Shown piece after piece: positions 17,210 to 25,067 of a DNA stretch of 64,000 nucleotides (position 1 is its first letter; every line of letters begins with the position of its first letter). The DNA lies in NCBI GenBank assembly GCA_964535005.1, contig CAZHSG010000002.1, positions 1 to 64,000 on the forward strand, given 5' to 3'. A program made the translations under genes and the position numbers. Origin of the DNA: 4572-104 sp964535005 (GTDB lineage Bacteria; Bacillota_I; Bacilli_A; Izemoplasmatales; Hujiaoplasmataceae). The notes below the pieces were generated by a model. That model did not search any database. It worked only from the letters and a program-made list of their open reading frames with translations, and was not told the origin of the DNA.

Positions 17210-17228
17210 CTTATTGTTCTTATTACTT

Positions 17229-17552
17229 TTACTTAACTTTGTTGATAAAAGTCACTTGTTCAGCGATAATTTCAGGGTAAGAAAACATTTTCTTTTCTGC
17301 TTGAATGAAGTGCTTTTGTTGCAGTCTTGCTTTAACACCAACCGTATAGCCTTTCTTGCAGTAACTAACGGTTGCTTCAGCAATCCCACTCCATAGAGTA
17401 CACTTTAGAAAATCTGTCTCATAATCATTGGTCTCTCCACTTTTGAATGGTCGCTTTATAGCTAGTGTTATTGTAGTTACTTTTAGACCGTTATTTAATA
17501 CTTTTAACTCTGGATCTGCTACTAGTCTTCCTACTAAAATTACTTGATTCAT
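17229..17552 (-). CDS. ssb: Single-stranded DNA-binding protein, short form
   Basis: A 107-residue OB-fold protein starting MNQVILVGRLVADPEL and containing VTTITLAIKRPF and TDFLKCTLWSG, as in bacterial SSB. It ends directly after the OB fold (VTFINKVK). It lacks the disordered linker and the acidic DDDIPF-like tail through which SSB recruits repair and replication proteins. It is therefore shorter than a main chromosomal SSB (about 150-180) and may be a second, specialised copy. It has its own terminator. The ATG follows ATAGGAGG. Confidence 0.82.
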   Translation of the reverse strand: MNQVILVGRLVADPELKVLNNGLKVTTITLAIKRPFKSGETNDYETDFLKCTLWSGIAEATVSYCKKGYTVGVKARLQQKHFIQAEKKMFSYPEIIAEQVTFINKVK

Positions 17553-17668
17553 ATAATCCTCCTATATTTATGAAGATTATATCAATCAGTTTGAATATAC
17601 CAAACCTATACTTTTAAACAATCAGAATTTCTAAATCACTAATAATTAAGCTAATTTTAGTAACAAAT

Positions 17669-17696
17669 AAAAAAACAAGCAAGTGAATGCTTGTTT
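17669..17696 (-). terminator. Intrinsic terminator of the glpK-DUF3137-lemA genes
   Basis: On the minus strand, stem AAACAAGCA / TGCTTGTTT with a 6-nt loop followed by further T, about 40 nt after the lemA stop. Confidence 0.85.
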
Positions 17697-17737
17697 AAGT
17701 TATTTATTTCTAATAATAAGTAACAAATTAAGTTTTT

Positions 17738-18319
17738 TTAGAATTCAAACTTAACATCTTGTTTTTTAGCTTCTTCAGCTTCAAAATAAGGTTTTCTTGC
17801 CATTTTAATTTGTTTAGCAACAATACTTTTTGGGAATGTTACGATAATAGTATTAATTCTTGTAACATTAGCGTTATATAAACGTCTAGCTGCTTGAAGA
17901 TGTTCTTCTGTATTAACTACAGCTGCTTGTAAGTCTTTGAAAACTGTGTTTGCTTTTAAGTCAGGGTATTTTTCAACGACAACGTTAATACCTTGAGCAA
18001 CTTGATTCATTTGATTAAAAAATTGTTCTTTGTCCTTTAAAGTTGCGTTTTTAGGAATCCCTGAACGCCATTTTACAACATTTTCTAATGTTTCTGCTTC
18101 ATGTTTAGCATAACCTTTTGTTGTTTGTAACATTTTTGTTAACATATCAAATCTTTTTGTTAATGCTACGTCAATTCCTGATTCAGCTTCATTAACTTTT
18201 AAATCTAACTGACGTAATTGATTCATTATACCAATGAACCAGAATACTACAATTAGTATTAGTGCTAGAATAACAAGTCCTACTATTCCGCCTGTTCCTA
18301 GTGCTGCTAGTGTGATCAT
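17738..18319 (-). CDS. lemA: LemA family protein
   Basis: A 193-residue protein with one N-terminal membrane helix (about 8-30, GLVILALILIVVFWFIGI) and a helical LemA domain: NEAESGIDVALTKRFD and KANTVFKDLQAAVVNTEEHL are typical. The function of the family is unclear. It follows a DUF3137 gene by 11 nt, and this pairing is common in Firmicutes and Mollicutes. The two probably act together at the membrane. Confidence 0.9.
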   Translation of the reverse strand: MITLAALGTGGIVGLVILALILIVVFWFIGIMNQLRQLDLKVNEAESGIDVALTKRFDMLTKMLQTTKGYAKHEAETLENVVKWRSGIPKNATLKDKEQFFNQMNQVAQGINVVVEKYPDLKANTVFKDLQAAVVNTEEHLQAARRLYNANVTRINTIIVTFPKSIVAKQIKMARKPYFEAEEAKKQDVKFEF

Positions 18320-18330
18320 TTTGTTTCCTC

Positions 18331-19206
18331 CTATTTTTTAAATAAATTATTGTTAAGTTTTAAGGTTATTATAAAGTCTTTGATAACTAGTAAATCCCTT
18401 TCAAACTCTTTAATCATTTTATCATCAATTTTTCTAAACATTTGAACTTCAAATGTGTCTTTATTATTATTGATTGCTACATATAATTGTTCTCCATGAA
18501 AGCTAAGTCCAATTCTTCCAGGATGATTTTTTTCTAACTTAAAAATTGATTCCATAATATCTGGAGTTAGAATGTAGAATGCTGTAATATCTTCTGTAGC
18601 ATAAGTTTTAAATTTCTTATTGAAGTCAATAGACTCAAGTTTTACCTTGTTATAACCCTTTGATCTAGGTGATCCAGCTTCTAATACTTGTAGTGAACCT
18701 ACAAAGTTTTTATTAAAAGTAAATCTAAATACCCTACCAACAAAGTATGCAACATAGTAAACTCTAGTTCCGTTTTTAGTATGTTGTACATGTCTCTCTT
18801 CAAGTTTAACATCTGAAGATTCAAATTTCACACCGTCTAACTCACCACTTAGGTAATCTTCTGAATGGTAACGGTCAGCTTGTTTTAAGAAATCTGTTGA
18901 ATAAACCACGCTTTGTGATAATCCACGATTAGGACTATAGTTAATCCCAGGAATTGCTTCTTCAAACATTTTTGTTAAAACTGTGTCTTTGAAATCTTTT
19001 TTTAGTTTAGAGAAAGATGACATTCCTATTACTAGAAATACAAGTCCTACTAACCCAATGACTATTCCAATAGCGATCAACGCAGTTCCACCTGATTGTC
19101 CTAATAATACCAGTATAACACCTACTGCTAATATTACTCCTCCAATAATCACTTTTTTCTCTGTTTTTTGCTTTTGTTTGTTAAATTCTACGTATTTTCC
19201 GCTCAT
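18331..19206 (-). CDS. DUF3137-like membrane protein
   Basis: A 291-residue protein with two helices (about 19-38 and 40-64, very Gly-rich), followed by a soluble domain. The segments DTVLTKMFEEAIPGINYSP, DYLSGELDGVKFESSDV and FYILTPDIMESIFKLE fit the DUF3137 family, which is usually encoded beside lemA as here. Biochemical function unknown. The ATG follows AAAAGGGGG, 12 nt after glpK, so it is probably co-transcribed with glpK and lemA. Confidence 0.75.
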   Translation of the reverse strand: MSGKYVEFNKQKQKTEKKVIIGGVILAVGVILVLLGQSGGTALIAIGIVIGLVGLVFLVIGMSSFSKLKKDFKDTVLTKMFEEAIPGINYSPNRGLSQSVVYSTDFLKQADRYHSEDYLSGELDGVKFESSDVKLEERHVQHTKNGTRVYYVAYFVGRVFRFTFNKNFVGSLQVLEAGSPRSKGYNKVKLESIDFNKKFKTYATEDITAFYILTPDIMESIFKLEKNHPGRIGLSFHGEQLYVAINNNKDTFEVQMFRKIDDKMIKEFERDLLVIKDFIITLKLNNNLFKK

Positions 19207-19218
19207 AATGTCCCCCTT

Positions 19219-20706
19219 TTATTTTGCAAACTTAATAGATGCCTGCAATGCTTTTTTCCAATCTTTGTATAGTTTTTGTCTAGTATCATGTTCCATTGCG
19301 GTTACATAATACCTATCAACTTTCCATTTGTTCTCTATATCACTTTTAACCCAAAAACCAGTTGCTAATCCGGCTAGGTAAGCAGCCCCTAATGCTGTTG
19401 TTTCGCTAATTTTAGGACGATAAATGTTTGTGTTCAATATATCTGCTTGAAATTGCATAAGGAAGTTATTTTTACTTGCTCCCCCATCAACTTTCAAGGT
19501 TTTTAATTTGATATTTGATTCATCTTGCATAACATTAATAACATCTTTTGTTTGATATGCGATTGCTTCTAATGCGCTTCTTGCTATATGAGCACTGGTA
19601 ACACCTCTAGTTAATCCAAAGAAACAGCCTCTTACATCTTCTTCCCAAAACGGCGTTCCTAGTCCTGCAAATGCGGGAACGAAATACACTCCTAGATTAT
19701 CTTTAACTGATTCAGCTAGCGCTTCAGTTTCAGATGCAGTTTTAATTATTTTAAGTCCATCTCTAAGCCATTGGATAGCGGAACCTGCAACGAATATTGA
19801 GCCTTCTAAAGCATAGGTTATTTCGTTATTAATACCCCAAGCAATCGTCGTTAGTAATCCATGTTTAGATATTCTTGGTTCTTTTCCTGTATTCATCAAA
19901 ATGAAACAACCTGTCCCATAGGTGTTTTTAACATCACCTGGGTTAAAACAAGTTTGTCCAAATAAAGCTGCTTGTTGATCACCAGCAATCCCTGAAATTG
20001 GAATCTTGGCTTCAAAGATTGATTCATCTGTATATGCGTTTATCCCTGATGAAGCAACTACTGTAGGCAAAACACTTTTAGGTATTTTTAATATATTAAG
20101 AAGTTCATCATCCCATTTTAAATCAAAAATGTTGTAGACCAAAGTTCTTGAAGCGTTTGAGTAATCTGTAATATGATATTTCCCATTGGATAATTTCCAG
20201 ATTATCCAAGTGTCTATGGTTCCAAATCTTAGTGTACCTGCATCAGCTTTTTCTTGGGCTTGTTTACAGTTATCTAGAATCCATTTTATCTTAGTTCCTG
20301 AAAAATACGGGTTAATAAGTAGTCCAGTCTTTTTCTTAAATATTTCTTCATGACCTTGAGCTATTAACTCGTCACAAATATCTCCAGTTTGGGATGATTG
20401 CCAAACAATTGCTTTACAAACAGGTTTGCTAGTTTCCGCATCCCACATAACCGTTGTTTCACGTTGGTTTGTAATACCTATGGCTTCAATGTCTGTCATT
20501 TTTATGTTTGCTTTTTGTAAGGCACCATTTAAACAAAAGACTATTGATTCCCAAATTTCTTCCGCATCGTGTTGTACATATCCGGCTTCTGGAAAATACT
20601 GTTTAAATTCTTTACTTATAAAAGACACAATTTCACCTTCATGATTAAAAATTATGACTCTTGAAGAAGTTGTCCCTTGATCTATTGCTAAAATGTATTT
20701 TTCCAA
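19219..20706 (-). CDS. glpK: Glycerol kinase
   Basis: An enzyme of about 495 residues phosphorylating glycerol to glycerol-3-phosphate, for phospholipid synthesis or catabolism. Family motifs: YILAIDQGTTSSRVIIF, AIGITNQRETTVMWD, GIAGDQQAALFGQ, and DGGASKNNFLMQFQADIL. I chose TTG 20706, giving MEKYILAIDQG like other GlpK proteins and well placed after AAAGGTGA. An upstream in-frame GTG at 20715 would lie inside that ribosome binding site. It is divergent from a monoglyceride-lipase-like gene that could release glycerol. Confidence 0.95.
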   Translation of the reverse strand: MEKYILAIDQGTTSSRVIIFNHEGEIVSFISKEFKQYFPEAGYVQHDAEEIWESIVFCLNGALQKANIKMTDIEAIGITNQRETTVMWDAETSKPVCKAIVWQSSQTGDICDELIAQGHEEIFKKKTGLLINPYFSGTKIKWILDNCKQAQEKADAGTLRFGTIDTWIIWKLSNGKYHITDYSNASRTLVYNIFDLKWDDELLNILKIPKSVLPTVVASSGINAYTDESIFEAKIPISGIAGDQQAALFGQTCFNPGDVKNTYGTGCFILMNTGKEPRISKHGLLTTIAWGINNEITYALEGSIFVAGSAIQWLRDGLKIIKTASETEALAESVKDNLGVYFVPAFAGLGTPFWEEDVRGCFFGLTRGVTSAHIARSALEAIAYQTKDVINVMQDESNIKLKTLKVDGGASKNNFLMQFQADILNTNIYRPKISETTALGAAYLAGLATGFWVKSDIENKWKVDRYYVTAMEHDTRQKLYKDWKKALQASIKFAK

Positions 20707-20723
20707 TTTTATCACCTTTATAT

Positions 20724-20732
20724 ATTATACCA
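20724..20732 (-). promoter_or_regulatory. Extended -10 promoter of glpK
   Basis: On the minus strand TGGTATAAT, an extended -10 (TG one base before TATAAT), lies 17 nt before the TTG start. No good -35 is visible. Two overlapping TATAAT-like sequences near 20760-20780 serve the opposite, divergent gene. Confidence 0.5.
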
Positions 20733-20797
20733 AATTGTGTTTAATAATTAAACTATTAATGATATAATTATAATATAAAGTAAATGGAGGTAATTAA

Positions 20798-21718
20798 ATG
20801 AAAAAAATTGTTTTAAAGGATTATAAAGAAAATTCTATTCACGTTTATATCTATGAGCCAGCTACCGAGATAAAGGGCGTAATTCATGTTGTTCATGGTG
20901 CATCTGAACATTTTGCCAGATATGGTATGTTTGCTGAATACTTGAACAAACAGGGATATCTTGTTATCGGTTGTGATTTCCTAGGACACGGTTTATCTAC
21001 AAACACTCTTGATTACGTACATTTCGCTGATAAAGATGGAGATATATTAGCTTATGAATCAGTTGTATTAGTAAAAGAATATATTGAAGAAAATTATAAA
21101 GATCAAGACGTTTTTATTATCGGTCATTCAATGGGAAGTTTCCTAGCTAGAAAACTTATATTAGATTTTCCTGATTTTTATAAAAAAGCAATTATATCAG
21201 GCACCGCTTTTTCAGCTAAAATACTTGTTTCTGTTGGTAGATTTTTAATTCGTGTTATTAGATTATTTAAAGGACCAAAACATGTTTCAAAATTAATCCA
21301 AGATATGGCTATTGATGCTAATCACAAAAAAATGAGAAAAGACGGAATTATTTCTGGCATTAATGAAGAATGGTTAACTAGAGATGAAAAAATCCAACAA
21401 TATTATAAAAACTCAACTATGTGTGGACAACCATTTACTATCCAAGCAAATTTCGACATGATGAAATGGATTCAATTTGTAGATAGTCTTAAAAATCTTA
21501 ATCAAGGTCGTAAAGATATGCCTATCTATTTCATGTCTGGTGCTAACGATGCACTTTCTGATTATGGTAAACAAATAGAAAAACTTTATTCAGAAATGGG
21601 TAAATTAGGATATACTAATCTTAAAATGAAGCTTTATTCTGAATGTCGTCATGAAATTTTAAATGAACTATCCAAAGATGAAGTCTACAAGGATATGTTA
21701 GATTTTATAAACGAATAA
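20798..21718 (+). CDS. Alpha/beta hydrolase, monoacylglycerol lipase/lysophospholipase type
   Basis: A 306-residue cytoplasmic serine hydrolase. Seen are HVVHGASEHFARY (oxyanion region), the nucleophile elbow IGHSMGSFLAR, the Asp in MSGANDALSDYG, and the His in SECRHEILNE, the complete triad of the serine aminopeptidase S33/monoglyceride lipase group. No signal peptide. TGGAGG precedes the ATG. It is divergent from glpK, so release of glycerol from monoacylglycerols is a reasonable guess but not shown. Confidence 0.85.
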   Translation: MKKIVLKDYKENSIHVYIYEPATEIKGVIHVVHGASEHFARYGMFAEYLNKQGYLVIGCDFLGHGLSTNTLDYVHFADKDGDILAYESVVLVKEYIEENYKDQDVFIIGHSMGSFLARKLILDFPDFYKKAIISGTAFSAKILVSVGRFLIRVIRLFKGPKHVSKLIQDMAIDANHKKMRKDGIISGINEEWLTRDEKIQQYYKNSTMCGQPFTIQANFDMMKWIQFVDSLKNLNQGRKDMPIYFMSGANDALSDYGKQIEKLYSEMGKLGYTNLKMKLYSECRHEILNELSKDEVYKDMLDFINE

Positions 21719-21724
21719 TATTTT

Positions 21725-21755
21725 AAGCACGATTAATCAAATCGTGCTTTTTTTT
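21725..21755 (+). terminator. Intrinsic terminator of the hydrolase gene
   Basis: Stem AAGCACGATT / AATCGTGCTT with a 5-nt loop, then eight T, just after the plus-strand stop. It lies between convergent genes; the reverse direction has no T-run. Confidence 0.92.
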
Positions 21756-21766
21756 ATGTCATTATT

Positions 21767-22894
21767 TTATAATTTAGCTTTGTTTTCTGCTTTGTTTTTA
21801 TACATTAAATCATCAACAATATCAAATATATCATCAAACTCTAGTTTTTTATCAGAGTCAAATACACTAGCACCATAGCTAAATCCCACGGTTTTAATAT
21901 ACTGATTGTCTTTTGATTCTTTGATTGCTTCTGTAATTAGATTCTTATAGTTATTAATAATGTTTATATCGACTTCATTACAGATAATCAAAAATTCATC
22001 TCCACCAATTCTTGAAACAAAATTTTTCTTACCGAATGTGACAAATATAATTCTGGAAAATAGAACTAATACAGAGTCTCCAGCGCTATGACCATAGTTA
22101 TCATTAACTTCCTTAAAGTTTTCTAGGTCAATCATGACCGCTGAAAAACTTTCTTTATTTTCCAATTTTTCTCTTATTATTTCTTCAATCTTCTTTCGAG
22201 AATAAAGACTTGTTAGATAGTCTTTAGAATTGCCAGCCATTTCTATTAAATAGTATGCAAACACGATTCCTAAAGCGACCATTGACCAAGTTAATATTAA
22301 TCCATATACGAACATTTGGATAAAAGATGCAAGAACAGGTAAGAATGCAAATACTGTTATAAATATAATCATACTGTCACTGATTTTCTTTCTGTTTTTA
22401 ATTGCTAAGATTACTGTATATAAAACAAGACCAAAAACAAATATTAAACTAAACCATAATAGTGGACCTCTGTGATAAACATTGTTTTCATCTAGAGTAA
22501 AAGCTAGTGGTTTAAAAATATTTATAATTAAAAGGACTCCAGCGAATATAGACGCATGCAAATAATATAGCCTTTTCTTTAGGCGATCAATTGAACCATT
22601 TATTTTATAATCTACATAACTAAGCCACATTGAGGCCATTATAGGCTCCATTAAAATCAACGCACAATTAAATGCATAGTTAAAAACCAAGGCAGATTGG
22701 GTATCAATTCCATCAAACGCCCATGCTAATATTTCAACTATTAATAGGATCATATTTATTATTATCATACGATAAAACAATTTTCTTGGATAATCATAAA
22801 TATCCTTTTTTATCATAATGACTATAAGTAAAATAGCTAGCAATAAAAACGATATTATATTATTGTCAAACATATGTATTTGTTCTATGGTCAT
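21767..22894 (-). CDS. Membrane-bound GGDEF diguanylate cyclase
   Basis: A 375-residue protein with about seven N-terminal membrane helices (residues 8-220, sensor type unassigned) and a C-terminal GGDEF domain (about 225-375). The catalytic loop is RIGGDEF (295-301), and AVMIDLENFKEVNDNYGHS carries the metal and guanine-binding residues, so it should make cyclic di-GMP. The usual inhibitory RxxD site just before the GGDEF loop is absent (GKKNFVS there). No EAL or PilZ protein is visible in the window. It has a good AGAGGTG site and an extended -10 promoter. Confidence 0.9.
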   Translation of the reverse strand: MTIEQIHMFDNNIISFLLLAILLIVIMIKKDIYDYPRKLFYRMIIINMILLIVEILAWAFDGIDTQSALVFNYAFNCALILMEPIMASMWLSYVDYKINGSIDRLKKRLYYLHASIFAGVLLIINIFKPLAFTLDENNVYHRGPLLWFSLIFVFGLVLYTVILAIKNRKKISDSMIIFITVFAFLPVLASFIQMFVYGLILTWSMVALGIVFAYYLIEMAGNSKDYLTSLYSRKKIEEIIREKLENKESFSAVMIDLENFKEVNDNYGHSAGDSVLVLFSRIIFVTFGKKNFVSRIGGDEFLIICNEVDINIINNYKNLITEAIKESKDNQYIKTVGFSYGASVFDSDKKLEFDDIFDIVDDLMYKNKAENKAKL

Positions 22895-22915
22895 TTTTCA
22901 CCTCTACTTAGTATT

Positions 22916-22924
22916 ATTATACCA
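22916..22924 (-). promoter_or_regulatory. Extended -10 promoter of the diguanylate cyclase gene
   Basis: TGGTATAAT on the minus strand, 22 nt before the ATG. It has the same form as the glpK promoter, with no clear -35. Confidence 0.45.
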
Positions 22925-22949
22925 TTTTATGTAAATATATAATTACAAA

Positions 22950-22981
22950 ATAAAATAAAATAACCACAATATTCTGTGATT
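22950..22981 (-). terminator. Possible terminator after radC
   Basis: On the minus strand, AATCACA / TGTGGTT (one G-U) around a 6-nt loop is followed by an AT-rich run with several T blocks. It lies about 100 nt after the radC stop, so assignment is uncertain. Confidence 0.35.
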
Positions 22982-23080
22982 ACTTTATAATAAATGTTTT
23001 TGTTTTTCTATAATACTTGTTTTGCTAATAATTCTAAAATAACTCTAACAAAATATTAATTTAAATATTTACATTATTTA

Positions 23081-23761
23081 TTAACATGTTTCCTCATTAT
23101 ACTCTTTTATTGATAGGTACTTCTCCCCGGCAATGATTACATGATCTAACAAACTTATTTGTAACATGTTACCCGCTTCAGTAAACCTTTTTGTAACTTC
23201 TATATCCTGTATTGATGGTTCAGGATCACCTGAAGGATGATTATGTACTAGGATTATCGAATAAGCTGAATACTTAACCGCAAATTTAAACACTTCTCGT
23301 GGATGAATTAATGATTGGTTCAAACTTCCAATAAATATTTTTTTCTTAGCTATTAAATTACTCTTAACGTCCAAAAATAGCGCGACTAGCACTTCTTGTT
23401 GAAGATTCATCATATCATACTTCAAAAGTTGATAAACATCATTAGGCGAGCATATCTGACTTTTTTCAGGTGTTGGCTTCAAAACCCTTTCTCCTAATTC
23501 TATAGCAGCTAACAGTGTTATAGCTTTGGTATTGCCTATACCTTTGATTTTAACTAATTCTTTTACTGTTTTATCTCTTAGTTCCGATAAATCATTAGTT
23601 TCATTAATAATAGTTTTCGCTAAATCAATTGCTGATTGATTCCTATATCCAATCCTTAATAGTATCGCTATTAACTCATAGGTGCTTAAACTTTTTGGCC
23701 CTAATAACATAAGTCTTTCTCTAGGTCTTTCATTTCTTGGCATATCTTTAATTGTATACAT
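23081..23761 (-). CDS. radC: RadC-family JAB/MPN protein
   Basis: About 226 residues. The N-terminal part has a helix-hairpin-helix (VKIKGIGNTKAITLLAAIE); the C-terminal JAB metalloprotease-like domain ends in the metal signature HNHPSGDPEPSIQDIEVT. The family is widespread, was named for DNA repair, and has an unsettled function. I prefer ATG 23761, six nt after GGGTG, to the GTG at 23770, which lies inside that site. It is the last gene of the valine T-box operon, after folC. A hairpin covers its ribosome binding site. Confidence 0.9.
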   Translation of the reverse strand: MYTIKDMPRNERPRERLMLLGPKSLSTYELIAILLRIGYRNQSAIDLAKTIINETNDLSELRDKTVKELVKIKGIGNTKAITLLAAIELGERVLKPTPEKSQICSPNDVYQLLKYDMMNLQQEVLVALFLDVKSNLIAKKKIFIGSLNQSLIHPREVFKFAVKYSAYSIILVHNHPSGDPEPSIQDIEVTKRFTEAGNMLQISLLDHVIIAGEKYLSIKEYNEETC

Positions 23762-23764
23762 AAT

Positions 23765-23801
23765 AATCACCCATTATAAGGTTACTTACAAATGAGTGAT
23801 T
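23765..23801 (-). promoter_or_regulatory. Hairpin sequestering the radC ribosome binding site
   Basis: In the folC-radC gap the minus strand can form AATCACTCATT / AATGGGTGATT (11 pairs, one G-U) with a 15-nt loop. The 3' arm contains the radC Shine-Dalgarno GGGTGA. There is no T-run, so this is not a terminator. Confidence 0.5.
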
Positions 23802-23806
23802 TTCTT

Positions 23807-25066
23807 TTATTTAACTAGTAGTTTTCTGATTTCTGAAATGAAATATAAAGAACCAGTAACTATTAATACTTCATTGTCATTTAGATTAGTTAATTTCTTA
23901 AATATTTTCTTGTGATCTATAAAAATTCTTTTGTTTGAATTGTGAGATTCATTAAATAATTGCTCTGCATCGGCTCTTCTTTTATATTCAAACTCAGTAA
24001 AGTATATTTCATCACAAAAGTTATCAAGAATTTCTATTATCTTTTGATGTTCCTTATCAAACATTATGCTGACTAGACATTTAACGTGTTTTCCTTCATA
24101 AAGCCTAGTTACAGTTTTTCTAAGAACTTCTATACCGCCAATATTATGAGCTCCATCCAAAACTATATTGTGATTAAATATTTCAAAGCGTCCAGGCCAT
24201 TTTGTATTTCTTAAGCCGTTTTTAATGTGATGGTCTTCTATATTTATGTTGTTAATAATTTTGAGCTTTTTAATGGTTTCAATAGCCAATGTGGCATTCT
24301 TCACTTGATGATAACCAGTTAGATTCAATAAGTAATCTTTTCCTTTATATTTGAATTTAACAGTTTCTGTTAATTCAGTATCAGTTACTTGTTTAAAATC
24401 TACTATCGTCAATTCAGAATTGGCTTTATTTGTTATTTCTTTAAATAAAGGAAATAACTTTTCATTTTCAGCTGAAGTAACAAGTGGCACTCCTTCTTTA
24501 ACTATCCCTAATTTATTAAGAGCGATTGATTCTAGTGTATTACCAAGAACGTTCATATGGTCATAGGAAATATTAGTTATTACTGATACTTCAGGAACAA
24601 TCACATTTGTAGCATCTAATGTTCCTCCAAGACCTACTTCTATAACAGCGTAATCCACTTGTTTATCTTTAAAGTATAAGAAACAGATAATTGTTAAGAC
24701 CTCAAAAAAAGTAACTGTTATTCCAATACTATATAGCCTTTCCCAGATAGGAAAGACTATATTTGCATATTCAACTACTTCAGAATCAGAAATATATGTG
24801 TTATCGATAACTATTCTCTCATTAAATTTCACAATATATGGAGATGTATAAAGTCCAACTTTATACCCAGCATCCAATAGAATATTTTTGATAAATGAAG
24901 AGGTAGAACCTTTTCCATTTGTCCCAGCAACGTGAATTGATTTAAAATGTTTTTCAGGATTTCCAAGTTCATCTAAAACCTTAGAAATTCTAGTTAGATC
25001 TAGTCGTGACCCAAACTTTTTTATATTCTCAATCCAGTTTTTAGTTTCTTCGAATTTTTTAAACAT
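23807..25066 (-). CDS. folC: Folylpolyglutamate synthase / dihydrofolate synthase
   Basis: A 419-residue Mur-ligase-fold enzyme adding glutamates to folates. Seen: the P-loop VAGTNGKGSTSSFI near 46-59, YTSPYIVKFNERI, the metal/substrate segment EVGLGGTLDATN, and IVLDGAHNIGG. The ATG at 25066 follows AAAGGGG and begins 1 nt after the valS stop. The valS-folC pair is a conserved Firmicute arrangement. It retains folates supplied through folA and thyA. Confidence 0.93.
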   Translation of the reverse strand: MFKKFEETKNWIENIKKFGSRLDLTRISKVLDELGNPEKHFKSIHVAGTNGKGSTSSFIKNILLDAGYKVGLYTSPYIVKFNERIVIDNTYISDSEVVEYANIVFPIWERLYSIGITVTFFEVLTIICFLYFKDKQVDYAVIEVGLGGTLDATNVIVPEVSVITNISYDHMNVLGNTLESIALNKLGIVKEGVPLVTSAENEKLFPLFKEITNKANSELTIVDFKQVTDTELTETVKFKYKGKDYLLNLTGYHQVKNATLAIETIKKLKIINNINIEDHHIKNGLRNTKWPGRFEIFNHNIVLDGAHNIGGIEVLRKTVTRLYEGKHVKCLVSIMFDKEHQKIIEILDNFCDEIYFTEFEYKRRADAEQLFNESHNSNKRIFIDHKKIFKKLTNLNDNEVLIVTGSLYFISEIRKLLVK

Positions 25067-25067
25067 T

